Positions 15,896 through 24,541 of a stretch of 64,000 bases of DNA are shown piece by piece. The position numbers and the translations under genes are program-made. Under the pieces are notes generated by a model that saw only the letters and a list, made by a program, of their open reading frames with translations, was not told the origin of the DNA and made no database searches. The stretch spans positions 1 to 64,000 of the forward strand of contig JACCES010000011.1 in assembly GCA_013416455.1 (NCBI GenBank), read 5' to 3'. This DNA is from Alcaligenaceae bacterium (lineage in GTDB: Bacteria; Pseudomonadota; Gammaproteobacteria; Burkholderiales; Burkholderiaceae_B). Position 1 is the stretch's first letter; the number at the start of each line of letters is the position of its first letter.

Positions 15896-16774
15896 ATGAA
15901 GTTCGCACTCATCGGGGGCGGCGTCGTCGGCAGCTGCTACGCAAAGGGGCTTGTCGAAGGCGGCCTGATCCTTTGCGGAGTCTGGGACATCGAGCCTTCG
16001 GAGCCGTTGCAGGCGTTCACTGCCGCGAATGGGGTGAAGATCCATGGCGCCCCGGGCGCCTGGCTCGGCGACGCCGATTACGTATTGAGCGCCGTCTTCG
16101 GCAGCGCATCCTTCGATGTCGCGCGGCAGGCTTTGCCTTTCATGAAAGAGGGGGCCGTCTACGTCGACATGACGACCGCGACGCCGGAGGCCATGGCGCA
16201 AGCTTCGGAACTCGCAGGGGATTCGGGTCTGCATTTCGTCGATGTCGCAATCACCGGAGCCGTCAACATGCGCGGCGTGAAGACGCCGTTGCTGTGCGCG
16301 GGCGAGCGCGCCGATATGGTCGCCAATCTGTTCAGCGGCATCGGCGCGCCTGTGAAGATCGTCGACGGGCCGCCGGGCAATGCGGCGCGGCTCAAGCTTC
16401 TGCGCAGCATTTTCTCGAAGGGGCTGGAAGCGCTCACCATCGAATGCCTGGCGACCGCCGAGGTCAGCGGATTGCGTGCGCAATTGCATGAAGTGCTTCT
16501 CGACATCGACCAGACGCCGCTGCAGGCGCTGATGGAAACACTGGTGACGACACACATCGAGCATGCGGGGCGGCGGCGTGACGAAGTCATGGAGGCCCGG
16601 CAGCTCATGCGCGCGAATGGGATCGAGCCGCTGGTGCTGGCCGCGGTCCAGGCCCTGTTTGAGCGCAGCGCCGACGCCCTGAAGCGGGGCGGGGCGCCCG
16701 GCGGTCATCCCGATGCGGCACTCGAATGGCTGGTGCGCTCGGCATCGGCGCGGGGTGAAGCCCGGGTGGACTGA
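15896..16774 (+). CDS. NAD(P)-dependent oxidoreductase with DUF1932 domain (6PGDH-like)
   Basis: 292 residues. The N-terminal Rossmann domain opens MKFALIGGGVVGSCYAKGL. A helical C-terminal DUF1932 domain follows (GPPGNAARLKLLRSIFSKGLE), containing the Lys-rich segment where beta-hydroxyacid dehydrogenases keep their catalytic Lys. Predicted to oxidise or reduce a beta-hydroxy acid or related intermediate. AAGGAAG lies 8 bases before the ATG. First gene of an operon with Bug, RraA-like and TauD-like genes, divergent from GntR. Confidence 0.85.
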   Translation: MKFALIGGGVVGSCYAKGLVEGGLILCGVWDIEPSEPLQAFTAANGVKIHGAPGAWLGDADYVLSAVFGSASFDVARQALPFMKEGAVYVDMTTATPEAMAQASELAGDSGLHFVDVAITGAVNMRGVKTPLLCAGERADMVANLFSGIGAPVKIVDGPPGNAARLKLLRSIFSKGLEALTIECLATAEVSGLRAQLHEVLLDIDQTPLQALMETLVTTHIEHAGRRRDEVMEARQLMRANGIEPLVLAAVQALFERSADALKRGGAPGGHPDAALEWLVRSASARGEARVD

Positions 16775-16833
16775 GCAGGCCTTGCATAGGCTGAAGAACT
16801 CAATGCGGCAGAACCGAAAACAACAGGAGACAG

Positions 16834-17805
16834 ATGATGAAGAACTTGAAGTGGGTGGCGGCAATGCTTATGACATGCTGTGCGGTTGCGGCGGCGCAGG
16901 CGGCCTCTTACCCGGAGCGCGCCGTCCGGCTGATCGTTCCCTTCCCGCCCGCGGGCGCGCCGGATGCGCTCGCCCGCATGTTGTCGGCTTTTGTCGAGGA
17001 AAAGCATGGCTGGGGCCTGGTCGTCGAAAACAAACCGGGAGCGGGGGGCAATCTTGCGCTGGATCAGGCGGCGCGATCCAGGCCGGATGGTTATACGCTT
17101 GTAATGGGCCAGACAGACAACGTAGTGCTCAACCCGCTGATCTACAGCAAACTTACCTATGATCCGGACAAGGACCTTGAGCCCGTGGGTCTGGTGGCCA
17201 AAGGCGCTCTGGTTATGGTCGTGAAGGCGGACTCGCCTTATCAGACGGTCGACGACGTCATCAAGGCGGCAAAAGCGAACCCGGAAAAAGTCACCTTCGC
17301 ATCCCCGGGTTATGGCACGTCCATCCATATCGTGCACCAGCTCTGGCAGCAGGCATCAGATATCAATATCACGCATGTGCCCTACAAAGGCTCGGCCTTC
17401 GCACTTCCGGATCTTCTTGGCGGGCGGGTCGATCTGTACATGGGATCGGTGCCGACCCTTCAAGGTCAGATAGAATCCGGGGCGGTGAGGCCGCTGGCAG
17501 TCACTTCAGACGCTCGCGTCGCATCGCTCAAAGACGTCCCCACATTCCGTGAGCAAGGCGTCGAAGGCGTCGAGATGGCCAGCGCCTTCGGCCTGCTGGT
17601 ACCTCGGGGAACGCCCGCGGATATCATATCGAAGTGGAACACCGCCATCAACGATATGCTGCAGTCGCCCGAAGCGCGCGGCAAGATCACCCAGATGGGC
17701 GCTGATTCGCTGGGCGGGACACCACAGCAGATGCGCGACCTTTATGCAAATGACCGGCAACGCCTGGGCGACGTGATCCGGGCGGCCGGCATCAAGCTCG
17801 ATTGA
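16834..17805 (+). CDS. Bug (TctC) family periplasmic solute receptor
   Basis: 323 residues with a signal peptide (MMKNLKWVAAMLMTCCAVAA, cleavage near AQAASYPERA). Receptor motifs are PFPPAGAPDALAR, VENKPGAGGNLA, PDGYT and VPYKGSAFALPDLLGGRVD. AGGAGA precedes the ATG at 16834 (a second ATG follows at once at 16837). Second gene of the GntR-flanked operon; the ligand is presumably the carbon source degraded by the downstream RraA-like aldolase and dioxygenase. Confidence 0.92.
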   Translation: MMKNLKWVAAMLMTCCAVAAAQAASYPERAVRLIVPFPPAGAPDALARMLSAFVEEKHGWGLVVENKPGAGGNLALDQAARSRPDGYTLVMGQTDNVVLNPLIYSKLTYDPDKDLEPVGLVAKGALVMVVKADSPYQTVDDVIKAAKANPEKVTFASPGYGTSIHIVHQLWQQASDINITHVPYKGSAFALPDLLGGRVDLYMGSVPTLQGQIESGAVRPLAVTSDARVASLKDVPTFREQGVEGVEMASAFGLLVPRGTPADIISKWNTAINDMLQSPEARGKITQMGADSLGGTPQQMRDLYANDRQRLGDVIRAAGIKLD

Positions 17806-17826
17806 TCTCTTTGAAAGGAATTCCGG

Positions 17827-18504
17827 ATGTCTCTCGGATTGCAGATTCTCAAACGCCGCCGCGCCGTCGACCTTCAGCTGGCGCGCGCTTTCCTCGATAT
17901 ACCCGTCGCCAACGTCAGTGACTGCATGTCACGGATGTCCGCCGGGGGGCCGAGCGTGCGCCGCATGCATGCGGGCGGCCGCATGGCGGGCCCGGCGCTT
18001 ACCGTCAAGACCCGCCCCGGCGACAACCTGATGATCCACAAGGCTTTCGAGCTGGCGAAGGCCGGTGACGTGATCGTCGTCGATGGCGGGGGCGACCTGA
18101 CCAATGCGCTCATCGGCGACATCATGGTCGGCGAAGCCATCAAACGACGGCTCGGCGGGTTGGTGATCCATGGTTCGATCAGGGATTCCGGGGAAATCGC
18201 CAGGTTGCCGATGCCGGTGTTCGCCGGTGGCGTCACGCATCGCGGCCCCTACAAGGACGGGCCGGGCGAAATCAATGTCCCGATCGCGATCGACGGCATG
18301 GTCATCGAGCCCGGCGACCTCATGATCGGCGACGATGACGGTGTGCTCTGCCTGCCTTTCGATTCCGTGGCTTCATTGCTTGAAGCGGCGCAAGAGAAGC
18401 AAAGGCTGGAAAGCGGGATGGTCGCCGCCATCGAGGCGGGGAAACTGGACAGATCGTGGGTCGACGCCACGCTTGAGCGGCTGGGTTGCCATATCGAGCG
18501 CTGA
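17827..18504 (+). CDS. RraA-like family protein (possible HMG/CHA aldolase or oxaloacetate decarboxylase)
   Basis: 225 residues of the RraA/4-carboxy-4-hydroxy-2-oxoadipate aldolase fold. The metal/substrate motif G-x-x-R-D-x-x-E is seen as HGSIRDSGEI (Arg119, Asp120, Glu123), plus the GGDLTNALIGDIM loop. The second acidic residue suits the pyruvate aldolase (HMG/CHA type) rather than RNase E-inhibitor RraA. Family knowledge suggests retro-aldol cleavage or decarboxylation of an oxo acid. It starts 21 bases after the Bug stop with GAAAGGAA upstream. Confidence 0.8.
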   Translation: MSLGLQILKRRRAVDLQLARAFLDIPVANVSDCMSRMSAGGPSVRRMHAGGRMAGPALTVKTRPGDNLMIHKAFELAKAGDVIVVDGGGDLTNALIGDIMVGEAIKRRLGGLVIHGSIRDSGEIARLPMPVFAGGVTHRGPYKDGPGEINVPIAIDGMVIEPGDLMIGDDDGVLCLPFDSVASLLEAAQEKQRLESGMVAAIEAGKLDRSWVDATLERLGCHIER

Positions 18505-18562
18505 TGCGCGGGTACAGGATGAATGCAGGACAACATGAATATCAAGGACATGAATAACCGCC

Positions 18563-19423
18563 ATGAGTGAAATCAAGTATCGCCCGCTTACGCCGACCTT
18601 CGGGATGGAAATCACCGGCGTGGATTTTTCGAAGGAACTGGCATCCGACGATATCGCGCTGCTCAAGCAGCTGTGGATCGACGCTTCCGGGATGCTGCTC
18701 TTTCGCGACCAGAACATCACGCCGGCGGATCATGTCCGGCTGACGTCATACTTCGGCAAGGTGCAGGACGACATCGCCATCCAGGCGCCGGTGCTGGCGC
18801 ACTACCTGCTCGACGGCTACCCGGAAATCTACCGTGTCTCCAACAAGAAGATCGACGGCAAGCCGCTGGGCCGCGAAGATGCCGGCACCTATTGGCATTC
18901 CGATGGCTCGTGGATGCAACAGGCGCCCCGGGGTTCGATTCTTCATGCCATCGAACTGCCGTCGGTCGGCGGCGACACCATATTCAATGACATGGGGGCG
19001 GCCTACGATGCGCTTTCCGAGCCCATGAGGACGATGCTGGACGGCCTGACGGCCATGCATACCGTCCTGAAAGCGGCGCTGGAATCCAGCTATGCCAAGG
19101 AATACGCCGGCAAGCTGGATCAGGCCGCGCAGAAGTCTGCGACCAAGCCGGTCATTCTCCGGCATCCGGTCAGCGGCCGTCCCGCACTCTATGTCAATCC
19201 GGGGTTCACCAGCCGCATTCTCGAGCTTTCGGCCGCGGAAAGCGACGCCGTCCTGAAAATGCTCTTCGAGCATTCGACCCGCCCGGAATTCCTGTACCGG
19301 CACCAGTGGCGCCTGCACGATGTCGCCATGTGGGACAACTTCACCAACATGCATTTCGCGGTTGCCAACTACAAGGCGCATGGCTGGCGCCTGCTCAATC
19401 GGACGACCGTATTGCTGGATTGA
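18563..19423 (+). CDS. TauD/TfdA-family 2-oxoglutarate-dependent dioxygenase
   Basis: 286 residues, Fe(II)/2-oxoglutarate dioxygenase fold. The iron triad is visible as His112-x-Asp114 (YWHSDGSW) and His264 (MWDNFTNMHF), with Arg276 or Arg280 as the 2-oxoglutarate anchor. Members hydroxylate sulfonates, aryloxy acids or other carboxylates, often releasing a leaving group. Last gene of the GntR-linked operon, so it may catalyse the first attack on the imported compound. The neighbourhood shows no sulfur-assimilation genes, arguing against taurine. Confidence 0.88.
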   Translation: MSEIKYRPLTPTFGMEITGVDFSKELASDDIALLKQLWIDASGMLLFRDQNITPADHVRLTSYFGKVQDDIAIQAPVLAHYLLDGYPEIYRVSNKKIDGKPLGREDAGTYWHSDGSWMQQAPRGSILHAIELPSVGGDTIFNDMGAAYDALSEPMRTMLDGLTAMHTVLKAALESSYAKEYAGKLDQAAQKSATKPVILRHPVSGRPALYVNPGFTSRILELSAAESDAVLKMLFEHSTRPEFLYRHQWRLHDVAMWDNFTNMHFAVANYKAHGWRLLNRTTVLLD

Positions 19424-19515
19424 GCATCGTGTGATGCGGCCACTCTGCTGGCGGCCCGCGTCCGGAATCATGCAGGGTGGCCCGCGAAGTGCGGGAGCCT
19501 GTGGCGGCCGCGCCG

Positions 19516-20478
19516 CTATTGCTCCCTGACCACCTTGTCGTTTCCCACCACCAGCCTGACGCGCTCCATGGCCGGCAGGGCCTCATGGTCGCGCAGGGTC
19601 TTGTCGATGGCGGCCAGCATCGCGTCGCGGCATTCCATGTCGAAGGCGAAGTTCGATACCCAGTACTTGATCGTGTAGGTGATGCCTTCCACGCCGTACT
19701 CCGTGGCGCGCACGATGGCTTTCTGTGTTTCCACCATGCCGGGGTTTTCGAGCGCCAGCCTGGTGGCTTCCTTCAGCAGTGTCTTCGCCTGCGTGGCCGG
19801 AACGTTGTGCCTGAGGGTGATCCGCACGCTCGCCTGGTAGTGCTTTCTGGGCGCGCTGTAATTGGTCAGCATCTGCCGGGAAATCTGGCTGTTGGGCAGG
19901 ATCATATAGGTGTCGTCGGCGGTGAGGATGCGCGTGGTGCGCCAGCCGATTTCCGTGACGCGCCCGGTCGTGGTGGCGTCGAATTCGACCCAGTCGCCGA
20001 TGCGGAAGGGCGCTTCCAGGCCGAGCGCGATGCCCGAGAGCACGTCGGCCAGCACGTTGCGGATGGCGAAGCCCAATATGGCGATGATCAGGCCCGAACT
20101 GGCGAGCACGCCGCCCGACGACTTGCCGATGAGCAGGCCGATGGCCAGCATGGTCGCGATGGTGAATAGGGTGACGGACACCAGTTCGCTCAGCAGCTTG
20201 GGCACCTTGCGCCGCCCGGTGGCCTTGCCTTTGCGGGTCATGAGGGCGCGGAAGGCGCGGGCGAGCAGCCAGCCGAAGGAATAGAAGACCGCGACCGCGG
20301 CGATGTTGCGCAGGCTGGAGATTTCGATGCCGGGCAGCAGTCCGTGTATCCGGACATGGAATACATAGAACAGTATCGAACCCACGCACAAGACGAGCGG
20401 CCACGGCGAAAACGATAGCCGGGCGAGCCTGCCTGGATCAGGTTCCGGGCTGCGCTTTTTTTTGCTGGGAGGCTTCAT
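19516..20478 (-). CDS. MscS-family small-conductance mechanosensitive channel
   Basis: About 320 residues from the ATG at 20478 (GAGGAG 12 bases upstream); the frame extends to 20583. Transmembrane segments fall near LSFSPWPLVLCVGSILFYVF, IAAVAVFYSFGWLLA and a third ending in the pore-lining TM3 equivalent (SGLIIAILGFAIRNVLAD). The MscS beta domain follows (PFRIGDWVEF, VTEIGWRTTRI, PNSQISRQ). It releases solutes under hypo-osmotic stress. Housekeeping-type gene not linked to the adjacent operons. Confidence 0.88.
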   Translation of the reverse strand: MKPPSKKKRSPEPDPGRLARLSFSPWPLVLCVGSILFYVFHVRIHGLLPGIEISSLRNIAAVAVFYSFGWLLARAFRALMTRKGKATGRRKVPKLLSELVSVTLFTIATMLAIGLLIGKSSGGVLASSGLIIAILGFAIRNVLADVLSGIALGLEAPFRIGDWVEFDATTTGRVTEIGWRTTRILTADDTYMILPNSQISRQMLTNYSAPRKHYQASVRITLRHNVPATQAKTLLKEATRLALENPGMVETQKAIVRATEYGVEGITYTIKYWVSNFAFDMECRDAMLAAIDKTLRDHEALPAMERVRLVVGNDKVVREQ

Positions 20479-20636
20479 GGGGGCGCCGGGCTCCTCGAAA
20501 CGATGGCGGCACCCCGGACGATATGCCGGGATGGGCGCTGACTGCATGGCAGCCCCGATGATAGCTTTTTCCACGCCCCGCAAATGCCTGCCCGATGGGC
20601 AGCCGGCGCGGGGCGGTTTTCAATGTGAACAGGACA

Positions 20637-21245
20637 CTAGACCGACGGCGGCGTGAGAACCCATATCACGTTCGTTGCAATGTCGCCGCGATTGCAGTAG
20701 CGATGCGGAATGCTTCCCTGGAATTGACAGGTGTCACCCTGTTCCAGCTGGTAAAGGGTGCCGTCCAGCCAGAGCTCCAGTGAGCCGGAGATGATGATGC
20801 CGGCCTTTTCCCCCGCATGGCTGTAGGGCTCGGGCCCGGACTCCCCGCCGGGCTGAAGCGTGACATGGAAGATTTCGAGCAGTTCCAGCGTGCTGGGGCT
20901 CATCAATTCCTTCATGACGGAGCCACTGAGCTTCAGCAGCTGCCGCGCATTGCGGCGCACGATGTATTTCCCTTCTTCAGGCGCGGCCGCCATGGGGCTG
21001 AAGAATATGGACACCGGCACATGCATGGCCGCCCCGATCATTCTCAGCGATCGTAGTGACGGTGAGGCATTTCCACGTTCAATCTGGCTGATCATTCCTG
21101 TGGATACGCCGGCGGCTTCCGACAGATCCCGGATGGACAGCTTGCGCTCCTTGCGAAGCGTCCTCAAGCGGGTTCCCAGCTTCATCAGGCCGTCCTTGTC
21201 GTTCTTCACGACGCCGTAAACCTGTTGCTCCTCCTGTTCATTCAT
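20637..21245 (-). CDS. XRE-family regulator with cupin sensor domain
   Basis: An N-terminal Cro/C1 helix-turn-helix (LGTRLRTLRKERKLSIRDLSEAAG then MISQIERGNASPSL) is joined to a C-terminal cupin domain (PYSHAGEKAGIIISGSLELW ... QFQGSIPHRYCN). Such proteins (PuuR/SutR-like) repress uptake and catabolic genes and sense a small ligand through the cupin. The ATG at 21245 (203 aa) is a compromise; a later ATG at 21185 has AAGGA nearby and would begin exactly at the HTH. Divergent from the amidase/TRAP operon. Its stop codon overlaps a family C motif. Confidence 0.88.
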   Translation of the reverse strand: MNEQEEQQVYGVVKNDKDGLMKLGTRLRTLRKERKLSIRDLSEAAGVSTGMISQIERGNASPSLRSLRMIGAAMHVPVSIFFSPMAAAPEEGKYIVRRNARQLLKLSGSVMKELMSPSTLELLEIFHVTLQPGGESGPEPYSHAGEKAGIIISGSLELWLDGTLYQLEQGDTCQFQGSIPHRYCNRGDIATNVIWVLTPPSV

Positions 21246-21375
21246 GGCTTTGGTGTTCACCTTCCCCGACCCCCCCGCAGATAGATCGCGAGCTCCGTTA
21301 CCTAGGGCTTCCCCTAGGTTTTGTTCATTGTAATTGAGTGGTGGCTGCATAGAGTGGCATAATTCATCAATGTGA

Positions 21376-21401
21376 TTGAACATTCTATCGCTAATGTTCA
21401 A
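21376..21401. promoter_or_regulatory. Perfect inverted repeat, operator candidate for the XRE-cupin regulator
   Basis: TTGAACATT (21376-21384) and AATGTTCAA (21393-21401) are perfect 9-base inverted arms with an 8-base centre, between the XRE gene and the divergent amidase/TRAP operon. A related half-site (TTGTTCATTG) lies near 21320. Confidence 0.65.
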
Positions 21402-21501
21402 TTTGGACTATCTACTATTACGCCATTGCCGCAAGGCGATAGAGCGTAGCGGCAGACCATCGTAAGAGATCTATCGCGTACTGTTAAGGACCCGGCACCC
21501 T

Positions 21502-23013
21502 ATGAGTATGTCACGCAGCTTGATCATGACCTGGCGGGAGTGGGCCGGCCATGATGGCCTGGCGCTTGCATCGGCTATCAGGCAGGGTGCGCTGACCGCA
21601 AGGGAAGCCGCTTTTCAGGCCGCGAGCGCGATCGTTCTGTTGAACCCCCGGCTCGAAGCCGTGCTGGAGGTTTTTGACGATGTTGTCGAGCAGCCCGATG
21701 TGGAAGGGTCTTCACGGGACGGCGGCTTGTACGGCGTACCCATGCTCCTCAAGGACCTCGCCGCCGGCTTGCGCGGCCGGAAGCAGGAACAGGGTTCGCG
21801 TCTGTACAAGGATTTCGTTGCTCCCCATACCGATCCGATCATCGAGAATTTTCTCCGGGCCGGCCTGATTCCGGTGGGGCGCAGCACGACGCCCGAACTG
21901 GGGCTTGCCTGGGACACCACCACGGATTATCTCGATACGGTGATGAGCACCCGCAATCCCTGGAATACCGAGCGCACGGCGGGCGGGTCGTCCGGGGGAA
22001 GCGCCGCCGCGGTCGCCGCCGGGATGGTGCCTGTCGGCTCGTCCTCGGATGGCGGCGGATCCACCCGCATTCCCGCGGCGCTGTGCGGATTGGTCGGGCT
22101 CAAGCCTACGCGCGGCCTGCTGCCCCGCCCATTGAATTCAAGTGAATATCTGTCACGCATCTCGAATGACGGGATCATCACGCGCACGGTGCGTGATACG
22201 GCCGCGGTGCTCGATTATGCCGCTCATGTGCCTCTGGGCGGCAGCTTCATGCATGTGCGCGGCATGGGGCAATCCTATCTTGAAGCCAGCAAACGCCATC
22301 CCCGGCCGCTGCGCATTGCTCTGTCCACGGGAAGCTGGGGGCGGGCACATACCGTGGACGCTGCGGCTGCCGAACGCATAAAGGCCCTGGCTGAGCAGCT
22401 TGCGGCCCTGGGCCATTCGGTTGAAGAGATCAACGACCGGGACATCTGCAACTGGGAGGAGATGTGGGACAGCTACACCATTAACTGGATGTCCGGCCGC
22501 GCCTTGCTTCCCGACATGGCGCGCGCACAGGGAATCGCGCCAGAAAGCCTGAAGGATTATCTGACCCCCATGACCTGGAGGATGTACGAAGCGTCTCAAG
22601 GCTATGACAAGTTCGATCTATGGCGAAGCATGATGATGAACAATCGGCTGAGCCGGGATTTCGGCCGCTTGTTCGAAAGATTCGACATATTGCTGGCCCC
22701 TGCCTACGCGGTACCCGCGCCTTTGGCCAACACCGATGGGTCATTGCTGGGCGGCCAGCCGCTCGACGACTGGTTCAACAGACAGCTGGATGCCAGTCGT
22801 TATGCCATTCCCGCCAACGAGGTGGGGTTGCCCAGCCTGGCCATACCCGCGGGGTTCGATGGCGATCGCATGCCGGTGGGCGCGCAGTTGTACGGCCGAT
22901 GGGGCGAAGAAGCCCTGCTGCTTCAGCTTGCGGCACAGGTCGAAGCGGCGCATCCGGACCTTTTCAATACCGTTCCTCCTGTGCATGTGTCCAATATGGC
23001 GGATGCTCGTTGA
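21502..23013 (+). CDS. Amidase-signature family hydrolase
   Basis: 503-residue cytoplasmic amidase with Lys84 (VPMLLKD), the GGSSGGSAAA loop (161-170) and nucleophile Ser187 (DGGGSTRIPA), the full Ser-cisSer-Lys set. It opens an operon with TRAP-transporter genes and a second amidase and is divergent from an XRE-cupin repressor. The natural reading is that an amide, lactam or N-acyl compound is imported by the TRAP system and hydrolysed here. AAGGA lies 11 bases before the ATG, a slightly long spacing. Confidence 0.9.
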   Translation: MSMSRSLIMTWREWAGHDGLALASAIRQGALTAREAAFQAASAIVLLNPRLEAVLEVFDDVVEQPDVEGSSRDGGLYGVPMLLKDLAAGLRGRKQEQGSRLYKDFVAPHTDPIIENFLRAGLIPVGRSTTPELGLAWDTTTDYLDTVMSTRNPWNTERTAGGSSGGSAAAVAAGMVPVGSSSDGGGSTRIPAALCGLVGLKPTRGLLPRPLNSSEYLSRISNDGIITRTVRDTAAVLDYAAHVPLGGSFMHVRGMGQSYLEASKRHPRPLRIALSTGSWGRAHTVDAAAAERIKALAEQLAALGHSVEEINDRDICNWEEMWDSYTINWMSGRALLPDMARAQGIAPESLKDYLTPMTWRMYEASQGYDKFDLWRSMMMNNRLSRDFGRLFERFDILLAPAYAVPAPLANTDGSLLGGQPLDDWFNRQLDASRYAIPANEVGLPSLAIPAGFDGDRMPVGAQLYGRWGEEALLLQLAAQVEAAHPDLFNTVPPVHVSNMADAR

Positions 23014-23057
23014 GGTTTTCCGTCCATTCTTATATGACAAGCTGACAAGGAAATTGC

Positions 23058-24059
23058 ATGAAACGTTCTTATATCTTCAGTGGCATTGTTTTCGCCTGCT
23101 CGGTTCTGTTTACCATGGCGGCGCCGGTGTCGGCGGCTGCCAGCACCGTGTTGAAACTCGGCTGGACGACGACCGACAGCCCCAACGACCCCTATGCCAT
23201 TGGCGCGCATCTGTTCAAAGAAGAAGTCGAACGGCTGACGAACAATGAAGTCACCGTGCAGTTTTATCCCAACCGGCAGCTGGGAGACGAAAGGCAGATG
23301 CTGGAAGGTCTGAGATTCGGTACGGTCGACCTGGCACTGATCACCAATTCGGTGATTGCCCAGGTCGAACCCGCCTTCCAGGTTTTCGATCTGCCATTTC
23401 TCTTCTCCAATGAAGAGCAGGCGCACAGGGTTCTCGATAGCGACGTGGGCAAGTCGATCTCTGAAAAACTCGCGTCAAAAGGGGTCACCAGCCTTGGGTT
23501 CACTGAGGGAGGTTTTCGTCAGATGCTGAACAACAGCAAGCCCGTGTATGTGCCGGCTGATGTTGCGGGCGTCAAGTATCGAGTGATGCAGAACCCCATG
23601 TTCATCGATATGTTCACTGCGCTCAAAGGAGCCGCGGTGCCCATGGCATGGGGCGAAACGTTCACCGCGGTACAGCAGGGGACGATCGACGGCCTTGAAG
23701 GCGCGGTGGCGGTCTTCTACGCAAGCAAGTTCCAGGAGGTGACGAAATACCTTTCCATCACCAACCATAACTATTCCGCGGTCTCACTGCTGATGTCCAG
23801 CAGGGCGCTGAACAGGCTGAGCGATGAACAGCAGGCGAAAGTGCGCGAAGCGGGCCGGAAAATGGTCGAGGAGCAGCGCCGGAAAAGTGCCGCGCTGGCG
23901 GGCGACACACTCAGGCTGATGAAAGAGGCCGGCCTCCAGATAAATGAAATCGACGATGTCCAGCCGTTCCGCGATGCCATGCAGCCCATCTACGAGAAAA
24001 CACGGAAAGCTGTGGGCGCTGATGTCATGGATCAGACTCTGGCAATCATTCAGGAATAG
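23058..24059 (+). CDS. dctP: TRAP transporter periplasmic receptor (DctP family)
   Basis: 333 residues with a signal peptide (MKRSYIFSGIVFACSVLFTM, cleavage near VSAAAS). The DctP pattern is present: NPNRQLGDERQMLEGLRFGTVDL-like segment, FDLPFLFSNEEQAHRVLD, and the ligand-binding Arg region YRVMQNPMFIDMFTALKGAAVPMAWGETFTA (split motif near 176-206). Delivers a carboxylate-containing solute to the DctQM permease encoded next. AAGGAAA lies 6 bases before the ATG. Confidence 0.92.
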   Translation: MKRSYIFSGIVFACSVLFTMAAPVSAAASTVLKLGWTTTDSPNDPYAIGAHLFKEEVERLTNNEVTVQFYPNRQLGDERQMLEGLRFGTVDLALITNSVIAQVEPAFQVFDLPFLFSNEEQAHRVLDSDVGKSISEKLASKGVTSLGFTEGGFRQMLNNSKPVYVPADVAGVKYRVMQNPMFIDMFTALKGAAVPMAWGETFTAVQQGTIDGLEGAVAVFYASKFQEVTKYLSITNHNYSAVSLLMSSRALNRLSDEQQAKVREAGRKMVEEQRRKSAALAGDTLRLMKEAGLQINEIDDVQPFRDAMQPIYEKTRKAVGADVMDQTLAIIQE

Positions 24060-24070
24060 CACGAGAGGCA

Positions 24071-24541
24071 ATGCGTAGAATCTTCGACCTCATAGAGAAA
24101 GCACTCGTAGGCCTGGCGGTGCTTGGGACGCTGTGCATGCTTGTCATTCTGGGAATGCAGGTGGTCATGCGTTATGCCTTCAATACACCGCTGAGCTGGA
24201 GCGAAGAGGTGGCAATGCTGCTGTTTTCCTGGGTGATCGTATTCAGTACCGCCACCGGGGTCCGGCAGTTGTCCCATGCGCGCATGAGCCTGCTGGTCGA
24301 TGCGCTGCCAGGATGGTGCCGGCATTGGTGGGAACGGGCCATCAGCCTGTTGATCGGATGCACTGGGCTTTTCATTACCTGGGCAGGCTGGCATTACGTA
24401 GCGGAGACCCTGGGTTCCACATCCGCCGCCATCGGGTTCCCGATTGAATGGTTGTACGCGTGTGCCCCGTTTTTTGGTGTGTTGCTGGTGCTGTTCTCGT
24501 TCGAGCGTGTGATCAGCCCTGATAGGAAAGATCATGAGTAG
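24071..24541 (+). CDS. dctQ: TRAP transporter small permease (DctQ family)
   Basis: 156 residues with four predicted transmembrane helices: near 10-33, 45-65, 88-108 and 128-148. Family residues LSWSEEVAMLLFSWVIVFSTA are clear. It is the small membrane subunit that pairs with DctM in sodium-driven TRAP uptake. Starts 11 bases after dctP and overlaps the start of dctM by 8 bases, so the three are translationally linked. Confidence 0.92.
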   Translation: MRRIFDLIEKALVGLAVLGTLCMLVILGMQVVMRYAFNTPLSWSEEVAMLLFSWVIVFSTATGVRQLSHARMSLLVDALPGWCRHWWERAISLLIGCTGLFITWAGWHYVAETLGSTSAAIGFPIEWLYACAPFFGVLLVLFSFERVISPDRKDHE

